Source of the DNA: Pseudomonas sp. R76
Lineage (GTDB): Bacteria; Pseudomonadota; Gammaproteobacteria; Pseudomonadales; Pseudomonadaceae
Length of the DNA stretch: 64,000 bases
Direction: 5' to 3'
Assembly (NCBI RefSeq): GCF_009834565.1
Contig: NZ_CP019428.1
Coordinates: 3,224,001 to 3,288,000 of the forward strand
The translations under genes were made by a program, and so were the position numbers. Shown piece by piece: positions 43,704 through 52,528 of this stretch. The notes beneath the pieces were generated by a model, which was not told the origin of the DNA, ran no database searches, and saw nothing but the letters and a program-made list of their open reading frames with translations. Position 1 is the stretch's first letter, and each line of letters starts with the position of its first letter.

Positions 43704-45176
43704 TTAGGACTGCCCTTGATGGTGTAGGCAGAAATATTTGGTTTCGACAAAGGCTTCGAAGCCCTCGGTGCCGCCTTCGCGGCCCAGCCCCGAGGCTTTC
43801 ATGCCACCGAACGGGATCGGGTGGCCGGTGAACTTGACGCCGTTGACGGCGACCATCGCATGGTCTAGACGGCGAATCAGAGGGTAGATCAGGTCCAGGC
43901 GATTGGAACAAATGTAGGCGGCCAGACCGTATTCGGTGTCGTTGGCCATTTCGATGGCTTGCTCAAGGGTATCGAACGGCATCACCCCGGCAATCGGAGC
44001 GAAATTCTCTTCACGGTAAATGCGCATTTGCGGCGTGACATCCGCAAGCACGGTCGGCTGGTAAAACAAGCCACCCAAGGCGTGAGCCTCGCCGCCCACC
44101 AGGCGTTGCGCGCCCAGCTTTAGTGCATCGGCCACACGTTCGGCGGTCACGTCAAAAGCGGCCTGGTGCATCAGCGGGCCGATGTCGACCGGTTGCTCCT
44201 GCTCGCCGATCAGCGCCGGGCCGACCCGCAGCTCACGCACGGCGGCGGCAAAGCGACTGAGAAACGCCGGGTAAATCGAGCGCTCGACTATGATCCGGTT
44301 GGCCGCGCAGCAATCCTGGCCGGAAGTCTGGAATTTGGCTTCCACTGCGATCTTCACCGCCAGTTCCAGGTCTGCATCGGCGCAGACAATGAACGGCGCA
44401 TTGCCGCCCAATTCCAACGCGACCTTCTTCACGTCCTGGGCAATTGCTTGCAGTACCAACTTGCCGACCCGGGTCGAGCCGGTGAAGCTGACGGAGCGCA
44501 CGCGGCTGTCCTGAACCAGAGTCTGCATGGCCATCTGCGGTTCGCCCAACACCACGTTGAACACTCCGGCGGGGAAGCCGGCCTCTTCGGCCAACTGGGC
44601 CAAAGCGAATGCCGAATAGGGTGTTTCGTGGGCCGGTTTGATCACCACCGTGCAACCGGCAGCGAGTGCGGCAGCTGCTTTGCGGGTGATCATCGCCGAA
44701 GGGAAATTCCAAGGGGTCAGCAGCGCACACACGCCGACCGGTTCCTTGACGGTGCCGAGGTGCGCGCCCGGGATATGGCTGGGAATGTTCTGCCCATACA
44801 GCCGCCGGGCCTCTTCGGCGAACCACGGAATGAAACTGGCGGCGTAGGCGATTTCGCCACGGGATTCGGCCAGAGGCTTACCTTGTTCCTGACTGAGAAT
44901 GCGCGCGAGGTCCTCCTCATGCTCAAGGATCAATGCGGCCCAGCGCCGCAGAATCGTGGCGCGCGCTTCCACGCTAAATTCGCGCCAGCCAGCAAAGGCC
45001 CGATGCGCCGCATCGACTGCCGCGACAATCTGCGGCTGATCGAGCAGCGGCACATGGCCAATCAATTCAAGGTTCGCCGGGTTGTGCACGGCGATGCTGC
45101 GACCACTGTCACTGTGGACCCAATGCCCATTGACGTAGCATAGGGCTTTGAACAGCAGCGGGTTTCTGTAGCTCAT
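43704..45176 (-). CDS. NAD(P)-dependent succinate-semialdehyde dehydrogenase-like ALDH
   Basis: 490 residues. ATG 45176 has GGAG 8 nt upstream, better than the GTG at 45185. ALDH landmarks: TPWNFPSAMITRKAAAALAAGC, KPAHETPYSA, FTGSTRVGK, ELGGNAPFIV and the catalytic Cys in FQTSGQDCCAANR. The pattern matches GabD-type SSADHs. It would feed succinate semialdehyde to the TCA cycle as succinate. It lies 11 nt before the aminotransferase start. In the trigonelline scheme it would be the final enzyme. Confidence 0.88.
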   Translation of the reverse strand: MSYRNPLLFKALCYVNGHWVHSDSGRSIAVHNPANLELIGHVPLLDQPQIVAAVDAAHRAFAGWREFSVEARATILRRWAALILEHEEDLARILSQEQGKPLAESRGEIAYAASFIPWFAEEARRLYGQNIPSHIPGAHLGTVKEPVGVCALLTPWNFPSAMITRKAAAALAAGCTVVIKPAHETPYSAFALAQLAEEAGFPAGVFNVVLGEPQMAMQTLVQDSRVRSVSFTGSTRVGKLVLQAIAQDVKKVALELGGNAPFIVCADADLELAVKIAVEAKFQTSGQDCCAANRIIVERSIYPAFLSRFAAAVRELRVGPALIGEQEQPVDIGPLMHQAAFDVTAERVADALKLGAQRLVGGEAHALGGLFYQPTVLADVTPQMRIYREENFAPIAGVMPFDTLEQAIEMANDTEYGLAAYICSNRLDLIYPLIRRLDHAMVAVNGVKFTGHPIPFGGMKASGLGREGGTEGFEAFVETKYFCLHHQGQS

Positions 45177-45329
45177 TGCGTTCACTCCAACTTGATTAAC
45201 GCTAGGGCAGTGCGGGAACGGTAACCGGAGGTTTGGCGGGGTGCGGCAGTGGTTTTTTCTGCTTGTGTGCCGTCAAACAGCAGTTTTTACGGTGAGCGGG
45301 CCAACCCGCTCAGCGCAAAGACTGCGGCG

Positions 45330-46361
45330 TTACTGAGCGGCTTTGGCCTTGGCCACCCAGCCATCCATCGTCACCTTGTTTTCACTCATCCAGTCATCCG
45401 CCAGCTTGCGGATGTTGCGTTCGCTGGAGCCGTCCTGGCTGATGGTTTTTTCCCAATAGCTCCACGTGTTCTGGGGGAACGTCATTTGCTCCACCAGGGC
45501 CTTGATGGCCGGATTGGCCGCGACAAATTGCTTGTTACCGATCGCGTACCAGTTCCACGCAGCCATGGCCATGCGGCAAGGGTCGGCGCCGCCAGCGCAA
45601 CCGGTCACCCCTGGAGTTAATGCCGAAACGGTGCTCGGAACATTGCCAGGCAAGGCATCGAATGGTGTCGGCAGCCAGACCACGTCTTTACCCGGCACCA
45701 TGGTGTTGGTCATCCACGACGGCGCCCAGGCATAGAAAAACACCGGCTCGCCACGTTTCAAGCGCGCGACGTTTTCGAACATCAGCGCCTCATATTTGCC
45801 GCGCACGGGGTTGACGGTGGCCTTGAGACCGAACTTGTCGAGTTGATAATCGACCACGTCGCCGCAACCCCAGCCCGGATCGCAACTGATCAGGTCAGCC
45901 TTGCCGTTCTTGCCGAACAGCCCGGCGATCTTCGGGTCTTTGAGTTGTTCCAGGCTGGTGATGTGGTAAGCGTCGGCGGTTTTCTTGTCGATCATGTAGC
46001 CGTTGTAGCCGGCGCCGGTGATAGAGCCGCCGCCCACCACTTCGGTGCGATCCTTGACCTTGTCGAAGCTGGGTTGCAGCTGGGGTAGGGTCACGTCCAT
46101 CGATAGGTCCAGGTCACCCTGGGCCGCTGCGGGGAAAAATAGCGTGGTGTTGACGGTGCTCAACTTGGTCGCATAACCCAGGCGCTTGCTAGCCTCAATG
46201 GCGATTTTAGTGATGACATAGTTACCGCCGGTACTTTCCGACTGCACGAAGCGAATGGTCTTGCCTTTGCCTGGCAAGTCGTCGGCCATCACTTGAGTGC
46301 ACGCCAGACCAACCAGGGACAACGTTGCTGCAAATCCAAGCAAGGCTTTGAGTGGACGCAT
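45330..46361 (-). CDS. Quaternary-amine (glycine-betaine-type) binding protein
   Basis: Periplasmic receptor of about 343 residues. Start at ATG 46361 (AGAGGAAA upstream), with signal peptide MRPLKALLGFAATLSLVGLA cut after VMA. The mature protein shows the ProX/OpuAC pattern (KTIRFVQSESTGGNYVITKIAIEASKRLGY, GGGSITGAGYNGYMID, VFFYAWAPSWMTN). In this family a set of aromatic residues cages the quaternary ammonium group; Trp and Tyr are plentiful here. A bacterium using an N-methylated betaine as a nutrient would need such a receptor. The specific ligand is not readable. Confidence 0.9.
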   Translation of the reverse strand: MRPLKALLGFAATLSLVGLACTQVMADDLPGKGKTIRFVQSESTGGNYVITKIAIEASKRLGYATKLSTVNTTLFFPAAAQGDLDLSMDVTLPQLQPSFDKVKDRTEVVGGGSITGAGYNGYMIDKKTADAYHITSLEQLKDPKIAGLFGKNGKADLISCDPGWGCGDVVDYQLDKFGLKATVNPVRGKYEALMFENVARLKRGEPVFFYAWAPSWMTNTMVPGKDVVWLPTPFDALPGNVPSTVSALTPGVTGCAGGADPCRMAMAAWNWYAIGNKQFVAANPAIKALVEQMTFPQNTWSYWEKTISQDGSSERNIRKLADDWMSENKVTMDGWVAKAKAAQ

Positions 46362-46434
46362 GATAATTTCCTCTTTTTTTCTCGTTATGTTTAAGGCGAC
46401 GCAGTCAAAAACGGGCATTAGGAATTCTTTCTTT

Positions 46435-47331
46435 TTATGCGTTTACCGGTCGGGGATTGATCAGGCGCTTGAACAGCGACTGGCGTTTACGCACGGACGG
46501 TTGCGCCAATTTCTGGGTGATCCGGTCGAGCATCATCGCCAGCAACACAATTGCGATCCCGCCCACAGCGGCGCGGCCAACATCCATCCGCCCAAGCCCT
46601 TGCAACACTACCAAGCCCAGGCCTTCGGCGCCGATCATCGCCACCACCACCGACATCACCATGGCCGTGAGCACTGTCTGGTTGAGGCCGCCGAGGATTG
46701 TGGGGATTGCCAGGGGCAATTGGATTTCCCAGAGCAATTGCCGGCGATCGGCGCCAAAGGCGTGGCCAGCTTCCACCAGTTCGGTGTCCACCATGCGAAT
46801 GCCCAGGTAGGTGAAGCGAATCAACGGCGGGCAGGCGGAAATCACTACAGCAACCTCACCCGACACCGTGCCAACTCCGAATAGCATCACCACCGGCACC
46901 AGGTACACGAAGGTCGGGGTGGTCTGCATGATGTCGAGGATCGGGCGCATCACCTGCCAGACCCGTTCGCTGCGGGCGCACCAGATGCCCATGGGAATCC
47001 CGATGACCATGCAGATCACGATCGCCGTGGTGATCAGCGACAAGGTGGTCATGGCCTCGTCCCACACCCCCAGCACGGCAATCGCCACCAGCGCCGCTGC
47101 ACTGAACAGCGCCACCCCCAGGCTCGCGGCGCGGTAGGCCACGAGGAACATCAGCAGCACCATGATTGGGAAGGGAATGGCGTGGATCAGCGAGTCGCTC
47201 AACGCCAGCAAGTGCTCCACCGGCCAACGAATCGCCAGGAACATCGGCCGCAAATGAATGCCCATCCACTCGACGCCTTGGCTGATCCATTGGTCTACGG
47301 GGAAAACCGCGATGTCTTCTGAACTAAGCAT
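46435..47331 (-). CDS. Quaternary-amine ABC transporter permease (ProW-like)
   Basis: About 298 residues from ATG 47331, which overlaps the ATPase gene by 8 nt. ProW-type permease with five or more helices. The EAA loop VEAGHAFGADRRQLLWEIQLPLAIPTILGGLNQT is nearly identical in pattern to ProW. Forms a homodimer in this family. Overlap with the ATPase gene implies coupled translation. Confidence 0.92.
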   Translation of the reverse strand: MLSSEDIAVFPVDQWISQGVEWMGIHLRPMFLAIRWPVEHLLALSDSLIHAIPFPIMVLLMFLVAYRAASLGVALFSAAALVAIAVLGVWDEAMTTLSLITTAIVICMVIGIPMGIWCARSERVWQVMRPILDIMQTTPTFVYLVPVVMLFGVGTVSGEVAVVISACPPLIRFTYLGIRMVDTELVEAGHAFGADRRQLLWEIQLPLAIPTILGGLNQTVLTAMVMSVVVAMIGAEGLGLVVLQGLGRMDVGRAAVGGIAIVLLAMMLDRITQKLAQPSVRKRQSLFKRLINPRPVNA

Positions 47332-48520
47332 GATGTGCAACCTCCGCAGCGCTTGGGCAATGGGACGCGACGCTGGCAATACAATCGAGAATGTGGGCGC
47401 TGCTCAGGGTGCCGATAAACAGCCCCTCGCCATCGACCACCGCCACCGGCAGGCCCGGCTTGAGCAGGCGCGCCACTTCCACCAATTTGGCGTTGCCCGG
47501 CACGCTGACAAACTGCGGCGACAGGCGTTGCAGCGCGTCGGCGCCTCCACCGACCGCCAACAACGCGGCGGAATCGAGCACGCCGACCGCTTTGCCTCTG
47601 ATGTTCAGGACGAAAGCGCTGGAGCTTTCATTGCCGACGATGCGGGTGTCGCCCTGGACCAGCAATGTGCCTGCGGCATCCATGATCGAAAGGGCATCGA
47701 ACAGTCGTGAGCGGTCCACATCCCGAGTGAACGCTGCGACATAATCGCTGCCCGGATCCATGACGATTTCCTGGGGCGTGCCCTCGCGCACCACTTGACC
47801 GTCGGCCATGATCGCGATGCGTGTACCCAGCTTCAGCGCCTCCTGAAAATCGTGGGTTATGAACAGAATTGTTTTCTTGAGGGTGCGCTGCAGACGCAGC
47901 AGTTCGTCCTGCATTTCCGTACGAATCAGTGGATCAAGCGCGCTGAAGGCTTCGTCCATGATCAGCACATCGGCATCCGTGGTCAGTGCACGGGCTAGGC
48001 CAACCCGCTGACGCATGCCGCCGGAGAGTTCGTGGGGATGGTGATCGGCCCACTTGGCCAGGCCAACAACCGCCAGCACTTCTTCAGCGCGCTTGCGGCG
48101 CTGGGCCAACGGCACGCCCCTCAACTTGAGGCCAAATTCGGTGTTCTCGATCACGGTTTTGTTCGGCAGCAGGGCGAAGTGCTGAAACACCATCGAGATG
48201 CGGGTTCGTCGTACTTCTCGCAGCTGGCTTTCGTTAAGCGTTACTAGGTCTTCACCGTCGAGCAGGATTTTGCCTGCCGTCGGTTCGTTCAAGCGATTGA
48301 TGCACCGCGCAAGGGTGGATTTGCCCGAGCCGGACAAGCCCATGATCATGTAGATCGCGCCGCTGGGAATCGACAGCGATACGTTGTTGAGGCCGACCAC
48401 CGTGGCGGTCTCCGCCAGGATCCGGTCTTTGCTGGCGCCAGCGGTCAAGAGCTGCATGGCTCGATCGGGCGCCGAAGAGAACACCTTATACAGGTTCTCG
48501 ATCTTTAGTCGTTCGCTCAC
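47324..48520 (-). CDS. Quaternary-amine ABC transporter ATPase (ProV-like) with CBS domains
   Basis: About 398 residues; GTG 48520 has GGAGG 6 nt upstream, better than the TTG at 48523. ATPase with Walker A GLSGSGKST, signature [15 protein letters not shown], Walker B LIMDEAFSALDPLIRTEMQDEL. The C-terminal ~120 residues (VDRSRLFDALSIMD... GTLSSAHILDCIA) fit the tandem CBS module with which ProV/OpuA-type ATPases sense ionic strength. Its 5' end is 172 nt from the CMD-like gene, so it may have its own promoter. Confidence 0.92.
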   Translation of the reverse strand: MSERLKIENLYKVFSSAPDRAMQLLTAGASKDRILAETATVVGLNNVSLSIPSGAIYMIMGLSGSGKSTLARCINRLNEPTAGKILLDGEDLVTLNESQLREVRRTRISMVFQHFALLPNKTVIENTEFGLKLRGVPLAQRRKRAEEVLAVVGLAKWADHHPHELSGGMRQRVGLARALTTDADVLIMDEAFSALDPLIRTEMQDELLRLQRTLKKTILFITHDFQEALKLGTRIAIMADGQVVREGTPQEIVMDPGSDYVAAFTRDVDRSRLFDALSIMDAAGTLLVQGDTRIVGNESSSAFVLNIRGKAVGVLDSAALLAVGGGADALQRLSPQFVSVPGNAKLVEVARLLKPGLPVAVVDGEGLFIGTLSSAHILDCIASVASHCPSAAEVAHHA

Positions 48521-48695
48521 CAATTGCCTCCAATTGTTGTTTTGCTATCTGCGGAAATTTCATCAAGAGAAATTTTTGGGCTACTGGCAGTCAAAGGTCC
48601 GTCGGTGGTGCAGTCGCAATGGGCAACGCAAAAATTTCTTGTTGTTCGACAAAGCAGTTACAGCATGAGCGTGGGGCGGGTGCAAGGGGTGGGCG

Positions 48696-49091
48696 TCAGC
48701 CGGTAGGTGATTCCATCGAGGCCATGCCTTCCCGGGCCTTGCGGGCTACGCGGAAGGCTTCGACGCCCGCCGGAATGCCGCAATACACCGCGATTTGCAC
48801 CAGGGCCGCGCGCAATTCCTCATCGGTCAAACCGTTGCGCAGGGCGCCGCAAAAGTGCACGCCAAACTCCTCCATGCGCCCCAGCGCCGCGAGCATGCCC
48901 AGGTTGAGCAGGCTGCGTTGCTTGAGGTCCAGGGCGTCGTCGGTCCAGACCATGCCCCAGCAATATTCATTCAACACGTCCTGGAACGGCCGCGAGAAAT
49001 CGTCGGCCCGGCCCAGGGACTGGTCGACGTAGGCGTCTCCCAGCACTTGGCGGCGTACGCGCTCGCCACTGGCCTGCAATGACTTATCCAT
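48696..49091 (-). CDS. Carboxymuconolactone-decarboxylase-like protein
   Basis: 131 residues of the AhpD/PcaC fold: LKQRSLLNLGMLAALGRMEEFGVHFCGALRNGLTDEELRAALVQIAVYCGIPAGVEAFRVA. It has His84-type residues of the gamma-CMD family and no CxxC of AhpD. It overlaps the alpha/beta hydrolase gene by 8 nt (ATGGATAA). In beta-ketoadipate pathways such proteins decarboxylate a lactone; here it may handle an intermediate or assist the hydrolase. Function in this cluster unknown. Confidence 0.85.
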   Translation of the reverse strand: MDKSLQASGERVRRQVLGDAYVDQSLGRADDFSRPFQDVLNEYCWGMVWTDDALDLKQRSLLNLGMLAALGRMEEFGVHFCGALRNGLTDEELRAALVQIAVYCGIPAGVEAFRVARKAREGMASMESPTG

Positions 49092-49896
49092 GGTGGGTCT
49101 CCGAATCGGTTAAAAAATCGAGCATCAGCGCCGCCACTTGCTGTGGTGCCTCTATCAGGATGCAGTGGCGCAGTCCCGGCAGAATTCGCAGGGTCGAGCC
49201 TTGGATTTGCTTGTGCATGAACGCCGCCATGCGCTGGTTGGAGCCGAGGTCATCGGAGCCGGTGGCAATGAGTGTCGGGCAGTGGATCTGCCCCAGTTGC
49301 TCGCCGAAATCCGATTCGGCCAGCACCCGGTACGCCGCGGCGTAACACACTGGGTCATTGGCAGCATTCCGTTGCCGCAAGCGCAGCACGGCATCCGGGT
49401 TCTGTGCCTGAAATTGCTCGGTCAACCAACGCGCCAACGAGGCTTCGTAATGCGCCACCGGCTCGCCGGCTTGCAGGGCAACCAGGCGCGCTTTAACTCG
49501 CTCACGTTCTTCGGCATTACGCCCGGCGACGGTCGACAACAGCACCAGCCGCCGCACCCGCTCAGGGTGCGTCAGAACCAGGCGCTGGGCGATCAAACCA
49601 CCCAACGAAAACCCCGCCAGGTCGAATCGCCCAAAACCCACGTGTTCGGCCAGCGCCAGGGCTTCACTGACCAGATGGTCGATTTCATAGCGCCCCGGTG
49701 TACGGGACGACTGCCCATGGCCGCGCAAATCGAAGGTCAGTACCGTGAAACCCTCCTTCAAGTCCTGCACCACTTCGGCCCAGGCTTCCAGGCTGGAACC
49801 CACGCCGTGTATGCACACCAGTGGTCGCGGCCCGTGCCCATCGAGGCGGTAGTTGAGCGTGACATTCGCCACGCTGAGTTGTTGTGCGTCGCCCAT
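49084..49896 (-). CDS. Alpha/beta hydrolase (PcaD-like)
   Basis: 270 residues: HGVGSSLEAW oxyanion loop (30-39), DLRGHGQS, the nucleophile Ser97 in GFSLGGL, and His near the C-terminus (GLRHCILIEAPQQV). PcaD-like enol-lactonase architecture. In the cluster it lies between the LLM oxygenase and the CMD-like gene. In a pyridine-betaine route such a hydrolase would split the ring-opened N-formyl-N-methylamino intermediate; that assignment is inference. Confidence 0.88.
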   Translation of the reverse strand: MGDAQQLSVANVTLNYRLDGHGPRPLVCIHGVGSSLEAWAEVVQDLKEGFTVLTFDLRGHGQSSRTPGRYEIDHLVSEALALAEHVGFGRFDLAGFSLGGLIAQRLVLTHPERVRRLVLLSTVAGRNAEERERVKARLVALQAGEPVAHYEASLARWLTEQFQAQNPDAVLRLRQRNAANDPVCYAAAYRVLAESDFGEQLGQIHCPTLIATGSDDLGSNQRMAAFMHKQIQGSTLRILPGLRHCILIEAPQQVAALMLDFLTDSETHHG

Positions 49897-49899
49897 GGC

Positions 49900-50976
49900 T
49901 TACCCCGCCACCGTTTCGCGACGTTTGACGCGCTCGCGCTCGGCGAACACCGGCATTACCTCGTCGATGAACAGGCGAAGGGTTTGCTTCTGCAATTCGA
50001 ACGGCAGGTTGAAGGTCAGGCCCAGGCAATATTGATCGACGCCGGCCGCTTCATAGTCGAGCAACTTGGCGATGATTTCGTCCGGGGTGCCGAACATCAG
50101 GTTGCGGCGGATGTTGTCCGGGTTGTAGTTCTCCTTGCCGCGCACCGCTTCAAACGGCACCGGCTCAGGGAAACCGTTGTGCACGGTGCCGACGTTCTGC
50201 ATCAGGTTTTCGAACGCACGGCCAAAGTCCATGCTGTGTTGCACCGGCACTTGCCAGTCTTCCGGGTTGGCGTAGACGCAGGTGCGCCGCTGCATCATGA
50301 AGCGTGGGCGCGGCACGTGGGGGTTGTCGGCCACGGCCTTGTTGAATTTCTCGCCCAGCACGGCGATCTCGGCGGCCGGTAGGGAGAGCGGGGTAGAGAG
50401 AATGTTGGCGCCGATGCCCACCGCCCAGTCGAAGGTGCCCGGGTCACGTGCGGCCACCCAGATGCGCGGGTGGTCTTTTTGCAAGGGTTTGGGCACCGCA
50501 GCGGTCAGCGGGAATTTCCAGTAATGGCCGTCGTGGGCGTAGTCACCGGTCCAGAGTTTCTGCACCGCCGGCACCAGTTCCTTCATGTAGCCGACGCCTT
50601 CCTGCTGTTGTAGGCCAGGGGTCATGCGGTCGAATTCGTACTGGTAGGAACCCCGGGCGATGCCGAATTCCAGGCGGCCTTTGGTCAAGTGATCGCACAG
50701 CGCTGCTTCCCCGGCCAGGCGGATCGGGTGCCAGTAGGCGGCCGCGATGGTCGCGGTGCCCAGGCGGATGCGCTCGGTGTGCTGGCCTAGCCAGGTCAGG
50801 GTCTGGAACGGGTTGGGCGCGATGGTGCATTCCAGGGTGTGGTGCTCGGACGTCCACAGGGTTTCGAAACCGCCTTCGTCGGCGATCTTCGCCAGCTCCA
50901 GCAGGTTGGCCATGACGGTCTGCATCGGCACGTCCGGGGAGAAACGTTCCATGCTCAGGGATACGGCAAATTTCAT
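49900..50976 (-). CDS. LLM-class flavin-dependent oxygenase
   Basis: Bacterial-luciferase-fold monooxygenase of 358 residues: MKFAVSLSMERFSPD, then FETLWTSEHHTLECTIAPNPFQTLTWLGQHTERIRLGTA, and RLEFGIARGSYQYEFDRMT. These use reduced FMN supplied by a separate reductase. The reductase partner is two genes upstream at 52529-53467. It may open the ring of an N-methylated pyridine or similar heterocycle (as in trigonelline breakdown) but many LLM enzymes act on other substrates. AGGAG lies before ATG 50976. Confidence 0.88.
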   Translation of the reverse strand: MKFAVSLSMERFSPDVPMQTVMANLLELAKIADEGGFETLWTSEHHTLECTIAPNPFQTLTWLGQHTERIRLGTATIAAAYWHPIRLAGEAALCDHLTKGRLEFGIARGSYQYEFDRMTPGLQQQEGVGYMKELVPAVQKLWTGDYAHDGHYWKFPLTAAVPKPLQKDHPRIWVAARDPGTFDWAVGIGANILSTPLSLPAAEIAVLGEKFNKAVADNPHVPRPRFMMQRRTCVYANPEDWQVPVQHSMDFGRAFENLMQNVGTVHNGFPEPVPFEAVRGKENYNPDNIRRNLMFGTPDEIIAKLLDYEAAGVDQYCLGLTFNLPFELQKQTLRLFIDEVMPVFAERERVKRRETVAG

Positions 50977-50994
50977 GTGAGGCTCCTTAAATAA

Positions 50995-52506
50995 TCAGCG
51001 CAGGCGAATCACGAACGGGTCCTGCATCTCGCCGGAGTAGTCGATGATCACGTTCTTGGCGCGGGAGAACTCGCGCATCACATCAAAGCCGCCGCGTCGC
51101 CCGTAGCCGCTCTGTTTGAAGCCGCCGTTGGCCGACATGTAGGCCGAACTGCGGTAGGTGTTGATCCACACCGTGCCGGCGTCAATGCGGTTGGCAAAGC
51201 GCAGGGCGCGGTCGATGTTCTGGGTCCAGATGCCCGAGGCCAGGCCGTAGGCGGTGTCGTTGGCCAGGCTGATCATCTGTTCTTCGGAACTGAACGGCAT
51301 CACGCCCACCACCGGCCCGAACAGCTCGTCGCGCATGAACGGCATGTCGTTGCGGGCGTTAGCCATTACTGTCGGTTCGAAGTACCAGCCTTCGCTCAGG
51401 TGCGCAGCGCTTGGGCGCTTGCCACCGATGGCAGCCTGGGCGCCTTGTTGCAGGCCGCTGGCGATGTAGCCTTCGATTTTTTGCAGCTGGGCTTGCAACG
51501 CCAAGGGGCCGATATCGGTATTGGCTTCCATGGGGTGGCCCACGGTGATTTTTTGCGTGCGCGCCACCAGCGCTTCCACAAATTGGTCATAGATCGAGGC
51601 TTCGACAAAGCAGCGCGATCCGGCCACGCAGCTTTGCCCGGCGGCGGCGAAAATCCCCGAGACCACGCCGTTGACGGCTTTCTCGATGTCGACGTCGGCG
51701 AACACCACGTGAGGTGATTTGCCGCCCAATTCCATCTGGCACGGCACCAGGTTGTTCGCGGCGTTGCCGGCAATGCGGCGGCCGGTGTCGGTGCTGCCGG
51801 TAAACACGTACTTGGCGATGTCCGGGTGGCGCGTCAAGGCATCGCCGGTGATCGCGCCGTTGCCGGTGACCACGTTGACCACGCCGGCCGGGAAGCCCGC
51901 CTGGATGATCAATTCGGCCAGGGCCAGGGTGGAGGCGCTGGCATGTTCCGATGGCTTGATCACCACGGTATTGCCGATCGCCAGGCACGGCGCCAGGGTG
52001 CCGGTGAGCAGCATCAGCGGCGAGTTCCACGGGGTGATCATGCCAACCACGCCCAGGGGCTCGCGGCTGCTGTAGTTGAGCTGGTTGAGCTTGTTGACCG
52101 GGATCACCTCGCCTTGCAGCTTGTCGGCCATGCCGGCGAAGTAGGTGTAGGCGTCGGGCAGGGCGCTCATTTGCGCGCTCATCTCGCGCAGCAGCTTGCC
52201 GTTGTCACGGGTTTCCAGCAGGGCCAGTTCCTCGGCGTGCTCGGCCACCAGTTGCGCCAGGCGATAGAGCAGCTTGCCCCGTGCGGTGGGCGTGATGTCG
52301 CGCCACTGCGGGTCGTGGAAGGCGCGCTTGGCCGATGCCACCGCGCGGGCGACATCGCTGGCGTCGCTCTGGGCGAACTCGTACCAGGCCTGGCCGGTGG
52401 TGGGGTCGAAGCTGTCGACATAGGTGCCGCTGGCCGGTTCGACGAAGCGGCCGTCGATAAACAGGTTGAGACGATTGCCCTCAAGGGCGCTGACCGTGGT
52501 TTTCAT
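50995..52506 (-). CDS. Aldehyde dehydrogenase
   Basis: 503 residues from ATG 52506. ALDH fold with TPWNSPLMLLTGTLAPCLAIGN, KPSEHASAST, FTGSTDTGRRIAG, MELGGKSPHVVFADVD and the catalytic Cys in AAGQSCVAGSRCFVE. It is distinct from the SSADH-type gene at 43704, so the cluster has two ALDHs with probably different substrates. It lies 18 nt from the LLM gene and 22 nt from the reductase gene. In the trigonelline scheme it would oxidise the first ring-opened aldehyde or hemiacetal. Confidence 0.9.
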   Translation of the reverse strand: MKTTVSALEGNRLNLFIDGRFVEPASGTYVDSFDPTTGQAWYEFAQSDASDVARAVASAKRAFHDPQWRDITPTARGKLLYRLAQLVAEHAEELALLETRDNGKLLREMSAQMSALPDAYTYFAGMADKLQGEVIPVNKLNQLNYSSREPLGVVGMITPWNSPLMLLTGTLAPCLAIGNTVVIKPSEHASASTLALAELIIQAGFPAGVVNVVTGNGAITGDALTRHPDIAKYVFTGSTDTGRRIAGNAANNLVPCQMELGGKSPHVVFADVDIEKAVNGVVSGIFAAAGQSCVAGSRCFVEASIYDQFVEALVARTQKITVGHPMEANTDIGPLALQAQLQKIEGYIASGLQQGAQAAIGGKRPSAAHLSEGWYFEPTVMANARNDMPFMRDELFGPVVGVMPFSSEEQMISLANDTAYGLASGIWTQNIDRALRFANRIDAGTVWINTYRSSAYMSANGGFKQSGYGRRGGFDVMREFSRAKNVIIDYSGEMQDPFVIRLR

Positions 52507-52528
52507 GCAAGTGTCCTGTGTGTGCGGA

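Noticed and set aside
49138..50382. Long plus-strand frame opposite the hydrolase and LLM genes
   Set aside because: Antisense shadow of two genes with clear domains; biased third positions in GC-rich DNA keep the opposite frame open.
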